From Acanthosoma haemorrhoidale (taxonomy: Eukaryota > Arthropoda > Insecta > Hemiptera > Acanthosomatidae): a stretch of 64,000 bases of DNA. Position 1 is the stretch's first letter; every line of letters starts with the position of its first letter. Shown in pieces: positions 50,079 to 62,110 of the stretch. A program made the position numbers and the translations under genes. Location of the stretch: the NCBI GenBank assembly GCA_930367205.1, contig OV884012.1:49373239-49437238 (forward strand). Direction: 5' to 3'. The notes under the pieces were generated by a model. The model made no database searches and was not told where the DNA came from. It saw nothing but the letters and a program-made list of their open reading frames with translations.

Positions 50079-50087
50079 TGAGAGAGG
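49991..50087 (+). repeat. (GA)n microsatellite
   Basis: About 97 bp of GA repeat with a few T, TG and AAA interruptions. The Arg-Glu frame across it is an artefact. It is immediately preceded by ACTGTCGCAAACG. The inverted form TTTGCGACAGT precedes the CT repeat at 9.83 kb. Confidence 0.95.
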
Positions 50088-52639
50088 GCTATCACGACCT
50101 AGGAGTCGCGAGTAGTTAGCATACAAGATAAATGTAATGCCAAGGAGCATAATGAGAGCAGGAATGGACTGGGTATATCTGTGCATGTCCTGCAGGAGAA
50201 CAAAGACGTCCTGGCAGGACAGCAGGCGAAAACAGGCACTTTCCCCCGTCAGGTAATTAGCTTGCTGTCACCAGCTTAACCGTATTAATTTCCGTCGCTA
50301 TCAAAGGGATCTTCTCCACCCACCAGCGAGAACAGCACAATTGATCTCAAACTAAGGTTAATGAGCATCTATCCGAGGTTAACTTTGTTATAATTATCGA
50401 TTTTCATCATAGATTATTTGAAATAGATAGCTCTTGTTGTATGGGTTAAAAAATAAAACATTCAATAGTTTATAAATAGATTTTTTAAAATTCGGAATAT
50501 ATATTTCACAAGTATATATTAAAAATGTAAAGTCTGGTGTTAATGAGCATTGTGGTTAGCATACCCTAAAACAAACCAACATACAAAAAAATATAAAAAT
50601 TAATACTTATTTTATTATTTGTTCGTGTTTCTTGAAGAATGTATACCGTTTTATTTGCACATTAGAATTTCAGAAAGAAGCTGGAGTCATCTCTATATGA
50701 TGTAGTCAAATTGTAAACTTAATTACACACAATTAATTGAATTCATAAATAGTTTACAATTTTTATTTTCGTGTTATTAATTTAATTGTATGTTCTGACT
50801 TTTATTAGTTTTTCTGTAGGTCTTCTTCATAACATTACTTTCTCTATTATGTAAGCACATCACATATGTTTAGTACCATTCAACCAATTACCAGCCATTC
50901 AATGTTTAGCCATTGAAATAGATTCTAAACATTTAAGTCAAGTGTGATGTGACACACTAATAACCGTTTACTACTACTAGTAAACATTATCGACAAATAA
51001 TTTGTCAAACCGACTTAATACTATACTATATGCCTAAGTGCAAAGTATTTAACTAAGCGTTGTACAGTAACCTTGTTGCTTGTTTGAATAAACTGTGTTT
51101 ATAAAAAACAAAACAAAATGAGACATGCTCCAAACTGTGATACCTTTCACAATGAGAGTATCTCTCAATGAATTCATTGAACCGTTTTTGATAGCCACTT
51201 GCAATTGAACCTCCTTCTGTGATCGCTCTGATGATTCTTCTGATGAGATGAATAACCAGATTAATGTATTGTGTTTAGTCAGTACGCCGAGAGTTCTTTC
51301 AGTGACAAAGAACATTGTGTGTAAAAAAAAGTGTACCTGTGTGTTCCATTCCGGCGCCAACTGTATTTAAAGCGGACATAGGACGCTTAGTAGACGAAAA
51401 TAAACACTTAGCGAGGATATATTGCCACATATATCCTGACTGATTGCTGAAATGCAATCAGAAAGGTCACAAAATACCATTTTGGGCTTTTTAATTGTTC
51501 CCCGCGGGTTAACGAGTGACAAATGGGACGCCGACACACTAAAAACCCACAGAGAATGAAGGAATAAATTAAACTCTTCCCGGTCGTCCTTTTCACTTCA
51601 AAACAACGGCGGAAAATAACCGCAGATGAAATCTACAAATCAACTAACAGCCTTCAGCGCTCTGCCAAGATACCACCGCTCACGTTGTGAGTTATGTTAA
51701 TTATTTTTATGTCTCAGTTCTCATTTCTCTAAAAAACATATCGTGCGCTGCCTAGATATATTATCATCACAGCTGTTTAGGAATAAGTCATCAACTCATG
51801 CTTAAATATTATATTAGGTTAAAAAAAATGTATCGTTCATAACATTTTTTGATGTATACTTCATTATTGAAATGTTTACATGTAGTATTTTTAGGCATTC
51901 GTTAAATATTTTATTCTCAAGATAACAGATTTGACATATCCGAAAATGTTATTTAAGGTCAATAATAATGGCAAGTTACATCTTAAACAATCATGAGAAA
52001 CCCATAAATGTTTCTTATTTGAAAATAGAGTAAATAATCCCTACAATATTCAAATGGCTCTTCAGCATTTTCATTTAAATATTTTCAAACACCTATCAAA
52101 ACATATAATTTGGTCTTATAATATTGTTGCAGTGTCATAAAAGAACCGTTTATTACACTTTGCACATAACCCATACCCTCAGTGTGCCCCACTCCTTTTT
52201 TTTAATTTTTTTGTCTCCTTATTTACTGCGTGTTAAATTAATACATTTGTCCTGATGATTCACTAAAGTATAGATAAGTCACAACGACAAATAAAATAAA
52301 TATTATTGCATACATTCGATAAAAAACATAGTCAATTAATATTAAAAAAAAGTAAGTAATAAGAAATAAATGATTTTTAAAAACATCCTCATGTAAGTTT
52401 ACAGAAGTTTAGTCCAGAAAAATGTATCATTTAGTTCGTATGTTATCCCAGCCATCACTAAAAACATTTCACCAATTTCCTTTCTGACTTCCAGGTATGA
52501 ATTAAGAAGTCAAAATTTCTTTATTATAAGATCTTTATATGAAAAAATACTATTTGTTTGTACAGGATTATTAATTGGGACTTGAGAATCCATTAATGCT
52601 TATATAAAATTTCAATCATTTAATACGCACATTCTATCC
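50088..52639. other. gene-free stretch
   Basis: GC-richer patches occur at about 50,200-50,350 and 51,440-51,700. The 103-codon minus-strand frame at 51,049-51,360 has no recognisable motif. The rest is AT-rich. Confidence 0.4.
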
Positions 52640-52795
52640 AAGAGCTCACCATTCTCAAGCTAGTTGCCCACACCGAGCCGGTGTGGAGAAGGGTTGGTAG
52701 CAGGGGCCCTCTCCAGCCAGAAATTGGGCAAGAGGGAGCCACAGACGCTTAGGACATGAGTTGGAATGAAGACCAGTGCCAGGCCTCATTGACTT
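52640..52795 (-). repeat. jockey-related 3' UTR fragment
   Basis: GAGCCACAGACGCTTAGGAC and GACCAGTGCCAGG match the reverse complement of the jockey 3' UTR and the 42.4-kb tail. The adjoining CTCAAGCTAG also matches 42,377-42,386. It is a minus-strand fragment of the second jockey subfamily. Confidence 0.55.
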
Positions 52796-53734
52796 ACAAG
52801 CCCAAATTCTTGTGGAACATTTTATTCATTACTCAAAACATACAAAATAAAATCACAAAACAAGTCATCTTGTTCATTGTTGACGTAATATAGTCATAGC
52901 GATACTAAATAAGTGTCAAGTTAAGCGTGCTGGTTACAAACAATCAAGATAAAGCAACTCAGGCCAAGAAATGATATAATTTTTAAATTACTTTTCCATC
53001 ATGTTAAGAATGTCAATTAAATTTGAGGTCACATTTTAAACGGCACACATTGTCCTATTTGAGTAATTTGATTTTGAACCCGTCACAAAGGCAGAATATA
53101 CAAACGACAAGTATAGCGTCTAGAAGTCAAATAGTATCGGACCTGAAATGACACTTGGGCGGAATATGAAATGTAAACGTGGGAGACTTTGTGCCTGTGT
53201 AACTTCGAATTGCGCTGCTAAAGGAATGCGGAACTTCAAAGCTTTAACGACTTTAGAACAATCAGTATCGAGCAACAATCTGTTTAACTTTAATTTATTT
53301 AAATAACTACTGTATGAAAAAAAACATTTTTTCTCTGGTTGGTAAATAGTCTCTCGGATATTAATTTTCTCATTTTTTTTTGCAATATGTCTACATTTCA
53401 TATACAAGCTTCATCGCACAAGGTGAAGGTGAGCCTCATCACCTCGTGAGTGTATGTGTATTGGACTTATTAACAACAATCTGAAAGTATTATAATTTAT
53501 GCACTCCATAATATGCATCTGCGAATGCAGCACGAGGAGACAACTGTAATTCCAAATTTATTTATTTATTTTTGTCATTGTATATATATTATCAATAAAT
53601 AAAGAGGTTTTAAAAAAATAAAAATAATTCATTTTAATTTATTCGATCAAACTGACTTGGTCTACTTCATTCAATTTGCCATTATACATAACGGTATATT
53701 ATTAGAAACTATATTTTATGTTCCCAATATTTTA
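52796..53734. other. gene-free AT-rich stretch
   Basis: No motif is recognised. A 95-codon minus-strand frame at 53,120-53,407 lacks domain evidence. Confidence 0.45.
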
Positions 53735-54165
53735 AAATCATTGTACCTCTCTATCATGCAAAAGAGGTAGTGAAGGTTACAGTCGCTGTGCTACCTCGGA
53801 ATTACCCTCGGTAGGCACTTGTCGTTCACAACGCACCTCGGAAAGAAGTTAAAGAGAGCCAAAAATAATTTTCCTTATTTTTCCCACATTCCTATTTTTA
53901 TAAGTTTGAGAGCTTAGAAAAAAAAAGAAAAAAAAAAGAAGGTTCAGGAGATAACCCACGCTCCTTCATCGACCACGTCACCCGCTACGGGTTAGTGGAG
54001 GCTGACCATGAACACGAGAGCCACTGACGCTCAGGACATGATTGTCGAAACTAACACTATCACGAGTCCCACTATCATTAATTTACAGCAAGTCACGAGG
54101 ATTTTACAGGACTTTAATCTCCGAGAAGGATTATAGGGATGTGTGAGGTGGTATATTGGCGCATT
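53735..54165 (-). pseudogene. jockey LINE fragment C (ORF2 end and 3' UTR), minus strand
   Basis: The reverse complement matches the end of ORF2 (CTCCGAGAAGGATTATAGGGA, from the Asn-Pro-Pro-Arg-Arg-Leu-Lys region), the stop-proximal GCAAGTCACGAGG, GAGTCCCACTATCA, and the 3' UTR blocks GAGCCACTGACGCTCAGGAC and CCCACGCTCCTTCATCGACC. The 3' UTR continues on the other side of a nested family B retroposon (TGTACCTCTCTATCATGCAA). It is too decayed to code. Confidence 0.7.
53779..53937 (+). repeat. retroposon, family B copy 3, nested in jockey fragment C
   Basis: The 3' part (AAAATAATTTTCC, TTATTTTTCCCACATT, ATAAGTTTGAGAGCTTAG, poly-A with G) matches the copies at 3.8 and 14.5 kb. It is flanked by GAAGGTT (53,772-53,778 and 53,938-53,944). 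Jockey 3' UTR sequence continues on both sides. Confidence 0.75.
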
Positions 54166-57100
54166 ATGATGACTTTTTAACAATAAAATCAATAATTAAG
54201 AATAATTAGGTGTTTCATCAACTACAATCTTTTTTTCTCGTATAACATTCATATGTAAGGAAGATTCAATGGAGATAATGAGTCACTGGGAGATGTGAAT
54301 AATTAAATACTTTCAGCTGCAGAGGGCATTTAGGTGAGAAAGACTTATTTCCCGACGTAAAATTAGTTTATTTGAGTTGGGGCTCCGGTTCGGACTATAT
54401 CTCACAGCGCCAAAATTAGAGGCGATCAGAGCCCAGGTCTCATATTACTTATCGACCCTCGTTTTTCTTACTGACTCCTCAGGTCGGGACTTAGTGTAGA
54501 GCCCCCTCTTCTAATAATAGGGGGTTCACTAATGGTGCTCCTTCTTCTGCCACTGCTGGCCCATCCATGGTATATTAGCTCCGCACTAATTCTGCCTCCT
54601 CGATGATACTGCTACTAACGACGCACGGGAGTGCATTTCATTCAAGGGTTCTCCTTCAACTGCACTTTTTAAGTGAATTTTTTATTCAATTGTAGAATAC
54701 ATTTTATTAGAGTGGTATTGGGTGGTTAAACATTTAAAAAAAAAAAAAAAAAAACCTAACTGGTAGCGTTTGTCGAAAGGGGGACACGTTACCCACTTTA
54801 GCGGGTTCCAGTTCTCAGTGAGAACTCATCATGATCCAACACCTTGGTCGAAGAATAACAGAAAGTGGAGAAGAACAGAAGGTCGAAGAATCAATTAATT
54901 TTACCACACTCACGTTATTTTCCTTACTGTACAATATTTCACAATTACATGGCAATAAGATTTAAAAAGTAGAACATTTTCTACCCATTCTATTTCTGTG
55001 GATATTATAACCTTTTTTTTTTAACAATTTAACTGTAAAAGTTCCTAACATTTGATGTACCATTTTTCTTTACAATAATTATTATTTGACCATTAATACA
55101 AATTTAAGTATATTATTACAATATAATGAAATAATCATTATTTTTTTTTTCAACATTTTTACATTTATATCAACAACATGATACATAAAAGTACAAATAA
55201 AAAAATAAAGTTTGCATAAATTACTAAAAATTAAAAATCCACGATGGAACACCTAAGAAAGAGGAAACCAACCTGGTGTTCTTAATTTCCTATTTCTCTT
55301 TCATACTCAAGAGTATGAACCCTGCGGGAATGAACCGAACTGACTTATCCCCCAAAGTAAAGACCCTTAAAGGAAAGTACATACATTATGAAACTTTATC
55401 TAATTTAAATACAGTAATATATATTCCGTCTTGGCTATCGAACGACGTCTTACCCAAGTGATCCTGCTAACATCAGTCCAGACCCTTGAGAATGAGGGTG
55501 TAATCTAACGAAAACCTTCAGGTACTAATCAATAAAGCTTTGGAGAGACAGAAGGTGTTTTATTTTTCTTTAAATAAGACATGTAAATAATAAATAAATC
55601 AAGGCAAAACGCAACGTATTCATAAAAACCTATAAAGAAGGAAACATTTATCGAGACTTAACAGGACGCTGAGTCTATTCAAAGGAAATTGCAGTCTTAA
55701 AAGCGAGATGTGAGCAACAAAAAAAAAAAACCAATAAAGAAAGGACGAACGAAGCGTTCCAAAATCCGAACATGTTTCACTCTCCACACAAGGAGAGGGC
55801 CGGATGTGATTTCAGCTGTTCCTGACAAATTATCCCTGGGGCAAGGTTTACACACACCCTAATCACTGGTGTTAATTTTTATTGCCTCTTTGAGGAGCGT
55901 TTAGTTTTATGTTTCCTCTACGCAATACGCACTTGCCCCTACCGCTTTTTGTTTTTTGTCAAAAAGGCTAAATATAATTTTAGAAATCCACTTAAATTTT
56001 ATCGAGATGAAAACGATTGTCTTATTATATTTATCCAATATAAAAAAAACACGAACATAAAGTTACAAGGAACGTGTTATTAGCCTTGGGCTCTCTATAA
56101 TTATTTTTTTTCTTTATAAAACAATTCTAAAATTTATATTTATAAAACAATGGAAAATGGAGGAAAAACTACAAGAAGGAACAGTTAAAGTAGGCATCGC
56201 TCTTTAAAAAAATATAATACCAATGATAAATTGATATAAATGTATAGAACAACTTTGATCATATACACATCCATATCGGCAGTATAAAATTGTATTCCAA
56301 TACGTCCAGTATGGAGTTCCAATTGCAAATCTAAGCGTAGTAAACTTGAAAGAATCCAAACCCTAAGAATGCATGCACAACAATTGCCCCTGTAACACAA
56401 AAATAACCCACGATGCACGATGGTTGACTTACAACTTCCCCTATATTTCCCACAATCAAGAATTTTTCCGTTCACAAACAGAAAATTATTTCTTCAGAAA
56501 ATGTACTAGTTCGAAACATTTATATCTGCAACAAAAATTCTCTCAAAAGGTACATTCACAGAAGAACAAAGCATGTGTTGTTAAGCTAAAAACATATATT
56601 TTGCATTTAGATGTAATCTTAATTACGATCACCTTAAAGATCATTCTAATTTAAATCATAAATGTTTCTGTTATATTATATATAGTCCTATAAATATTGT
56701 AAAAGTTTTCTTTTATTTAATTTTGTAAATAAGGGTTTGTTGTTCTTTGCTTTTATATTTAATGTTTCTACATTTAAAAAAACAATTGTATATCTATATA
56801 TATACTTTGCATTATGTTTTAGCTTAGAATTTAACATGGAAAGGATACCGAAGCATGCAATATCAATATATTATATAACTGAATTGTAAATAAAGTTTTC
56901 TTATTATAAAATGTTATTCAAGGCCATAAATATAGTTTACAGATTGCATGGAGCACAACCAAATATAAATCCTTCTCCTACAGGGGATGGAATACACCCC
57001 CTCAAAAAAAAAAAAAACACAATGATAAAATCGTACTATAATTATGAGCTTGTTACTAAGCAGTATTCATTATTTCCCATATGTTCGGATTCCCATATAT

Positions 57101-57721
57101 GTACTCATAAAGTTTCCCATTCTATACATGTCGGCACACGTTTACATAATCTGTTTGAATTTAATGTAAACAAACGACATTATATTCCGGTCCCCCTGGT
57201 ATGTAAGGTATTTTGGGCCAAAAATACTCAATTGCATTTATTAAACCAAGGCAGTCCATGACAAATGCCTGTTCAACAACAAAAAAAAAAAGTGACTAGA
57301 TACAATACTGGACAAAACCATTTTAAATTTGAGATTGAGTGTATAATTTTTACACTATATTAAGTTAAATACACAGTCACACATCTAGACACGAATGCAA
57401 CCAGTTTTGTAGAAGAAGTTTTTAAAAGAAGTAGAAACTTATCCTATACATACTTTTGAAATAGTATTCTTGCTGGTCGTTAGTTAACTAAGTTCAACTA
57501 TTGTTAATAATATTTCAGTGATTCATACAAAAAAAAATAATATTATTGCTTTCCTTTTTATACCCACATGTGGTACAAAAGGTATTATGTCTCATGACAT
57601 GTCTCATTGAGATCATTGTCAAATAGTAAATATTTTGCAATTCACAATATCGTAGTTCCCTACAAGGAGGAACTAAAGAATTCGTAAGGGATGTAAAATT
57701 ATAATTTTAAATAATATATTA
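54166..57721. other. gene-free stretch
   Basis: GC-richer islands lie at about 54,370-54,660 and 54,760-54,880, the latter after an A20 run. The frames at 56,373-56,654 and 56,911-57,261 include poly-A stretches and look fortuitous. No RNA gene was found. Confidence 0.4.
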
Positions 57722-57833
57722 CTCTATGAATGATCGAGTGAATGAAAATTGTAAATATGGTATGAATAAAAAAAAATATCACAATTACTTATTGCCCAAT
57801 GAGGCAGATTGTAATTTTATCATAATAAAGCTG
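57722..57833 (+). repeat. jockey 3' tail, short solo copy
   Basis: Blocks TGAATGATCGAGTGAATGA, GTAAATATGGTATGAAT, ACAATTACTTATTGCCCAAT and GAGGCAGATTGTAATTTTAT match the last 110 bp of the jockey 3' UTR. It runs directly into a TA microsatellite. Confidence 0.8.

Positions 57834-57899
<66 letters not shown>
57834..57899. repeat. (TA)n microsatellite
   Basis: About 66 bp of TA repeat with one TTT interruption, at the 3' end of a jockey tail. It may have grown from the tail. Confidence 0.95.
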
Positions 57900-57902
<3 letters not shown>

Positions 57903-59910
57903 TATATTGTTATTCCATCCTGTTATTGAACATCTCATTTTCTGCCCAGACAAATTGCTGGCAGGGGAGTTTGAATAGTTCAGCATCGTTATTCTAAAAT
58001 TAAAATCCCTTCCTGCCCACTTCCCTTCTTCTCATCCTTTTTCCCTTCATCTAAGAGTTCTTAGGAAATTCGCATAGTTTCTAAAGCGTTTAGACCACAT
58101 CGAACCTCTCATAGCTCAATTAGTGAGGGCCGTCATGGTGAATTTATCGTCCTTACTTTGTGAATGTATACAGCCTAATTAATTGCTCTCAGTCACCTAT
58201 TGATTTGTGGCAAGTTTAACATTTTTCAAGCCTCAGTAATCTTCCATTGTGACTAAAGTGCACATACGTGTTGAAAATATAAATTTGATTTAGTGCTGTA
58301 GAAATGCAAATATGGAAGCTAAGCGCCTCGAATTTATATGAAGCTAATTATGAGTGTGACATGTTATAATTAATGGGGTCATTGTAAAGGACAGCCAACG
58401 TGGGAACGTGAATTTGTGTGCCATACAAATAATTATTTTAATTATGCAACCTAATTTATTTATCAGTAAACATGTTCCGATTGACAATGATTTGTTATTT
58501 TAATACAAGTGATCTTGATCGGGAGAACGAAACATTCCCCTATCATAGTGCTATGAAAGTGAATCTGACTTCATCTCAATTGGTATAAATATTACACCTG
58601 TGCAAAAATCCCTGTGCAAAGCCATGAACATAAAAAATAAAAATATTGAATAAAATTAAATATTTTATTTCATGATGTAGCCTAGGTAGCCTAATTCACG
58701 GTTTTGGTTCTCATCAACATTTCAAGATGAATGCCATGAAATTTATCAGTATTTATTACAGGAATCTATATTTTTTTTCTTTTATTTTGATTAATATGAA
58801 ATTTTCAAAGAGCTTCAGTAAAAAGTCATTAGATAAACATCTCATTATTAATTTTTCAAACTATTAAGAATATTTTTTCATACTCAAACACAAAAGAGTA
58901 ATATCGTAGTGTTTTATTCAGGCTCATTACAGTATAAGGTATAAAATAATAAAACCACTCCCTGGAAAGTTTTATTCAGGAATGCTCTGATTTAGCACGG
59001 TCCGAAGTATCAAAAGTGAAGTTGAGTGGAAAAAATTAACATTCAAAATTAATGCTAGCTCGTTAAAGTAAGTTTTCGTCGAGGGGCAAACACTACTCAA
59101 TTAGTGGTGGAAATGAAATTTATCAAGGAATTAGGTTTGATTTTTTTTTTTAGCAGCCGATGAAGCCGTCATAAAATTTCATTCTCCACTTTTTAATGCT
59201 AATATCGGACTAAAGTTAAAATAACTTTTATATACAACTTATTGAGTCAAGGCCTTACTTTCTACTAGGGCATTGAGTTTTTTTTTATTTAGGTTCGTAA
59301 ATAGGGTGGTAATATAAATAATCTAACTCTTTACCTCAGTTACAGTACATATAAATAAAAAATATATATATATATATATATATCTACTAATATTAGTTTG
59401 TGAGAGCTTTATGGTGTATTTTATTGAGATGATTGTTTTAAGTAAGTCGGACAGCAAGAATTTGCCGATAGTTTTTCCCTACTAACTAGTTTAACAACTG
59501 GTATGAAGGCCAGTTCGTTGACGTCCACGCCGAAAGCAATTTATGCACTTCACGACTTTGAAAACGAACCTCCACTAGGGTGGGTTCGGGTCGTGTTGAA
59601 ACTGAAACCACTGACGCAAGTCAGGTAAATAGATTCTTTCCAAGTTCCCTGCCTGGGTATATTACACTTGTGAAACATAGCTTGGCAGGTTTTAATTACT
59701 GTAACTTATTACAATGGGGGCAGCAAAATTCACACGAATATCCTGCAAAGGGAAATGATTTAAAAAGGTTTTTATATTGATCTATAGACAACAATAACTT
59801 TTAGTTAGACGTGCATTTTATTCTTCATTAATTTGGATTACAGTTTACTTAGATTTTTGTTGATTTTTTTCAAACGCTATAATCCATGGTTTCACCTTGT
59901 TCATTGTTAA
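57900..59910. other. gene-free stretch with possible regulatory DNA
   Basis: The segment at about 58,090-58,470 has low repeat content and several TAATTA-type homeodomain sites, which would suit an enhancer. This is speculative. A TA run lies at 59,359-59,384. No coding is recognised. Confidence 0.35.
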
Positions 59911-59920
59911 TCCCTGGTAC

Positions 59921-59990
59921 CTTTTTTTTTTTCTTCATAGCCCCTTTAAATTTACAGATAATTATATATAATAATATAATAAACTCGCAT
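59921..59990 (-). repeat. retroposed 3' tail, family A copy 3
   Basis: On the minus strand it reads ATAATTATCTGTAAATTTAA then AGGGGCTATGAAG and an A tail, matching the insert at 13.6 kb. It is flanked by TCCCTGGTAC (59,911-59,920) and TCCCCGGTAC (59,991-60,000), 9 of 10 identical. It is only 70 bp long. Confidence 0.7.
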
Positions 59991-60100
59991 TCCCCGGTAC
60001 AAACATACAAGTAATATTTGACATTGTGAAAAAATGAAAAATATATCCATCTTCAAATTAGTAGGTATTTGAAAAAAGTAGTATTATTTCTATAATTTTT

Positions 60101-62093
60101 AGTGTGGCAAAGATCCCGACATCCTGATGATCGCCGCTCATACAATCAGCACTGCAGTTTGGTAAAGCGGAAATTGGCTTCCTTCCATTCCGATCAATTC
60201 CCACCTCTCCTCTCTGTCTACTAGGGATAACTCTCTGTGTAATGTAACTAAAAAAAACCTGAAGTATCCTCCTGTTTGACACCCACTCCGGATGGGGATA
60301 GGTCGGAAGAATTTGCTCTGCATCTTTCCCATACTTTCATACCTCACCTTTCTCATCGAAACCATACTCACAGCACAACTGTTGAAGATTTCCTCACTTC
60401 ACCTATTCCTCTCTCACTTTCACCAAAAGCCGCTAACCCCTCAGAGGTCAAATACCTTCTGAAAAACTTACCTTACCGAAAATCCCCTGGATATGATCTT
60501 CTTACTCCTCAAATTCTCAAACAACAAAAAACTGGAAACATTCCATTATTGTCCTATTCGCCAAACCCGGAAAACCACCTAATGACGCCTCATGTTACCG
60601 TCCAATTAGCCTACTCCCTATCCTCTCAAAAATATTTGAGAAACTCCTATTAAAACGTTTAATTCCAATTGTTGAATCCAAAAACCTTTTTCCTATACAC
60701 TAGTTTGGCTTCCGTCAACAACATTCCACTACTCAACAAGCCCCCCGCGTTGTTGATCACATTTCCTCAGCCCTTGAGTCCAAACAGTATTGCACTGCTG
60801 CATTTCTGGACATAGCTCAAGCTTTTGACAGGGTTTGGCCCGCAGGTTTGCTTTACAAGCTCAAAACATATTTACCACAGACCCTTTTCCTAATCCTAAA
60901 GTCCTACCTTTCAAACTGCTTCTTCCAAGTCCGCTGTGGTTTAGAATATTCTAACTACTATCCCATAAATGCAGGAGTTCCACAGGTCAGTGTCCTGGGC
61001 CCTATCCTCTATAACCTATACACCGCTGATGTCCCCTCTACCCTCAATACCTTCTTGGCAACATTTGCAGATGACACTGCAGTCTGGACGTCATACTCAG
61101 ACCCCGATACAGCATCCCATAACCTTCAAAAACACCTTGACAGATCGAGTATTGGTGCAGCTAATGGCGGAACAAAGTTAATGAAGCAAAATGTTCTCAC
61201 ATTACCTTCACCCTCCGTCGCAAGTCTTGCCCTATAGTTTATTTTAATACCATTCCTCTCCCTGTATCCAAGACAATACGGTACTTAGGCTTCCATCTCG
61301 ACAAACAACTGACCTGGAACCTACATACAAGGCTAAAACGACAGGAACTAAACAGACACTTTGGACAACTGTACAGACTACTTTAAAGGACATCCCATCT
61401 CTCAATAGAAAATAAATTACTAATCTACAAAGTTATACTCAAGCCAATCTGGACATACGGAATAGAGCTATGGGGACAGCAAAAACTTCGAACATAAAGC
61501 GCATCCAATCCTTTCAATCAAAAGTGCTGAGAACAATAGTAAATGCCCTTTATTACGTCAGCAGCAAAACCCTTTATAACGATCTTAATATACCCTACAT
61601 TCTTGAACTAATCCCTTCCAAATTCATGAAATTCCATAGTAATCCAACCACCCTAATCCCGTAGCACAGTCATTGCACAGCTCCACTCATCCCTATAATC
61701 CTCCTCGGAGACTGAAACGGCAGTGACCTCGTACCCTGCTATAAATGCGTGACAGTGGGAGTCCTGGCAATAGCCAATTTCACCAATCATCATGTCCTAA
61801 GCGTATGTGGCTCTCGCGCTCTTCATCAGCCTCCATTGGATCGTATCCAGTGACGTGGCTGACGGAAGAGCGTGGGGGACTTCCCAAGACGCCGCTTTCT
61901 CTTTCGCATGCGAGGGAGGTAACAACCATCTGGACTTGGAGGCCCCTGGGCTGTTTGTAAATATTGTATGAATGTGCGAGTGTATGATGAATTGTAAATA
62001 TGGTATAAATGAGAACATTGATCTCAATTACTTATTGTCTATTAAGTAAAGGCAGATTGTAATTTTATCATAATAATGTTGTTTTTAATAATA
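60101..62093 (+). pseudogene. jockey-clade LINE copy D, 5'-truncated
   Basis: It is homologous to 33,963-35,862 of the main copy, starting at AGTGTGGCAAAGATCCC. It covers the region before the RT, the RT core (F-A-D-D codons at 61,063-61,074, A-G-V-P-Q present) and the C-terminus, then a full 3' UTR. Lesions: about 110 bp deleted near 60,525, stops (for example at 60,702 and 61,385), and several frameshifts near 60,290, 61,140 and 61,470. The flanks ATTATTTC-TATAATTTT and AATATTTCTTATAATTTT may be a target-site duplication with a 1-bp indel. It retains the 3' UTR segment missing from the 31.6-kb copy. Confidence 0.9.
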
Positions 62094-62110
62094 ATATTTC
62101 TTATAATTTT

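Noticed and set aside
49838..50119. Arg-Glu repeat protein and its antisense Leu-Ser frames
   Set aside because: Translation of the GA microsatellite.
51049..51360. 103-codon minus-strand frame
   Set aside because: No recognisable motif and no support from neighbours or repeats.
56911..57261. 116-codon frame with internal Lys run
   Set aside because: The frame crosses a poly-A tract and shows no domain. Probably fortuitous.
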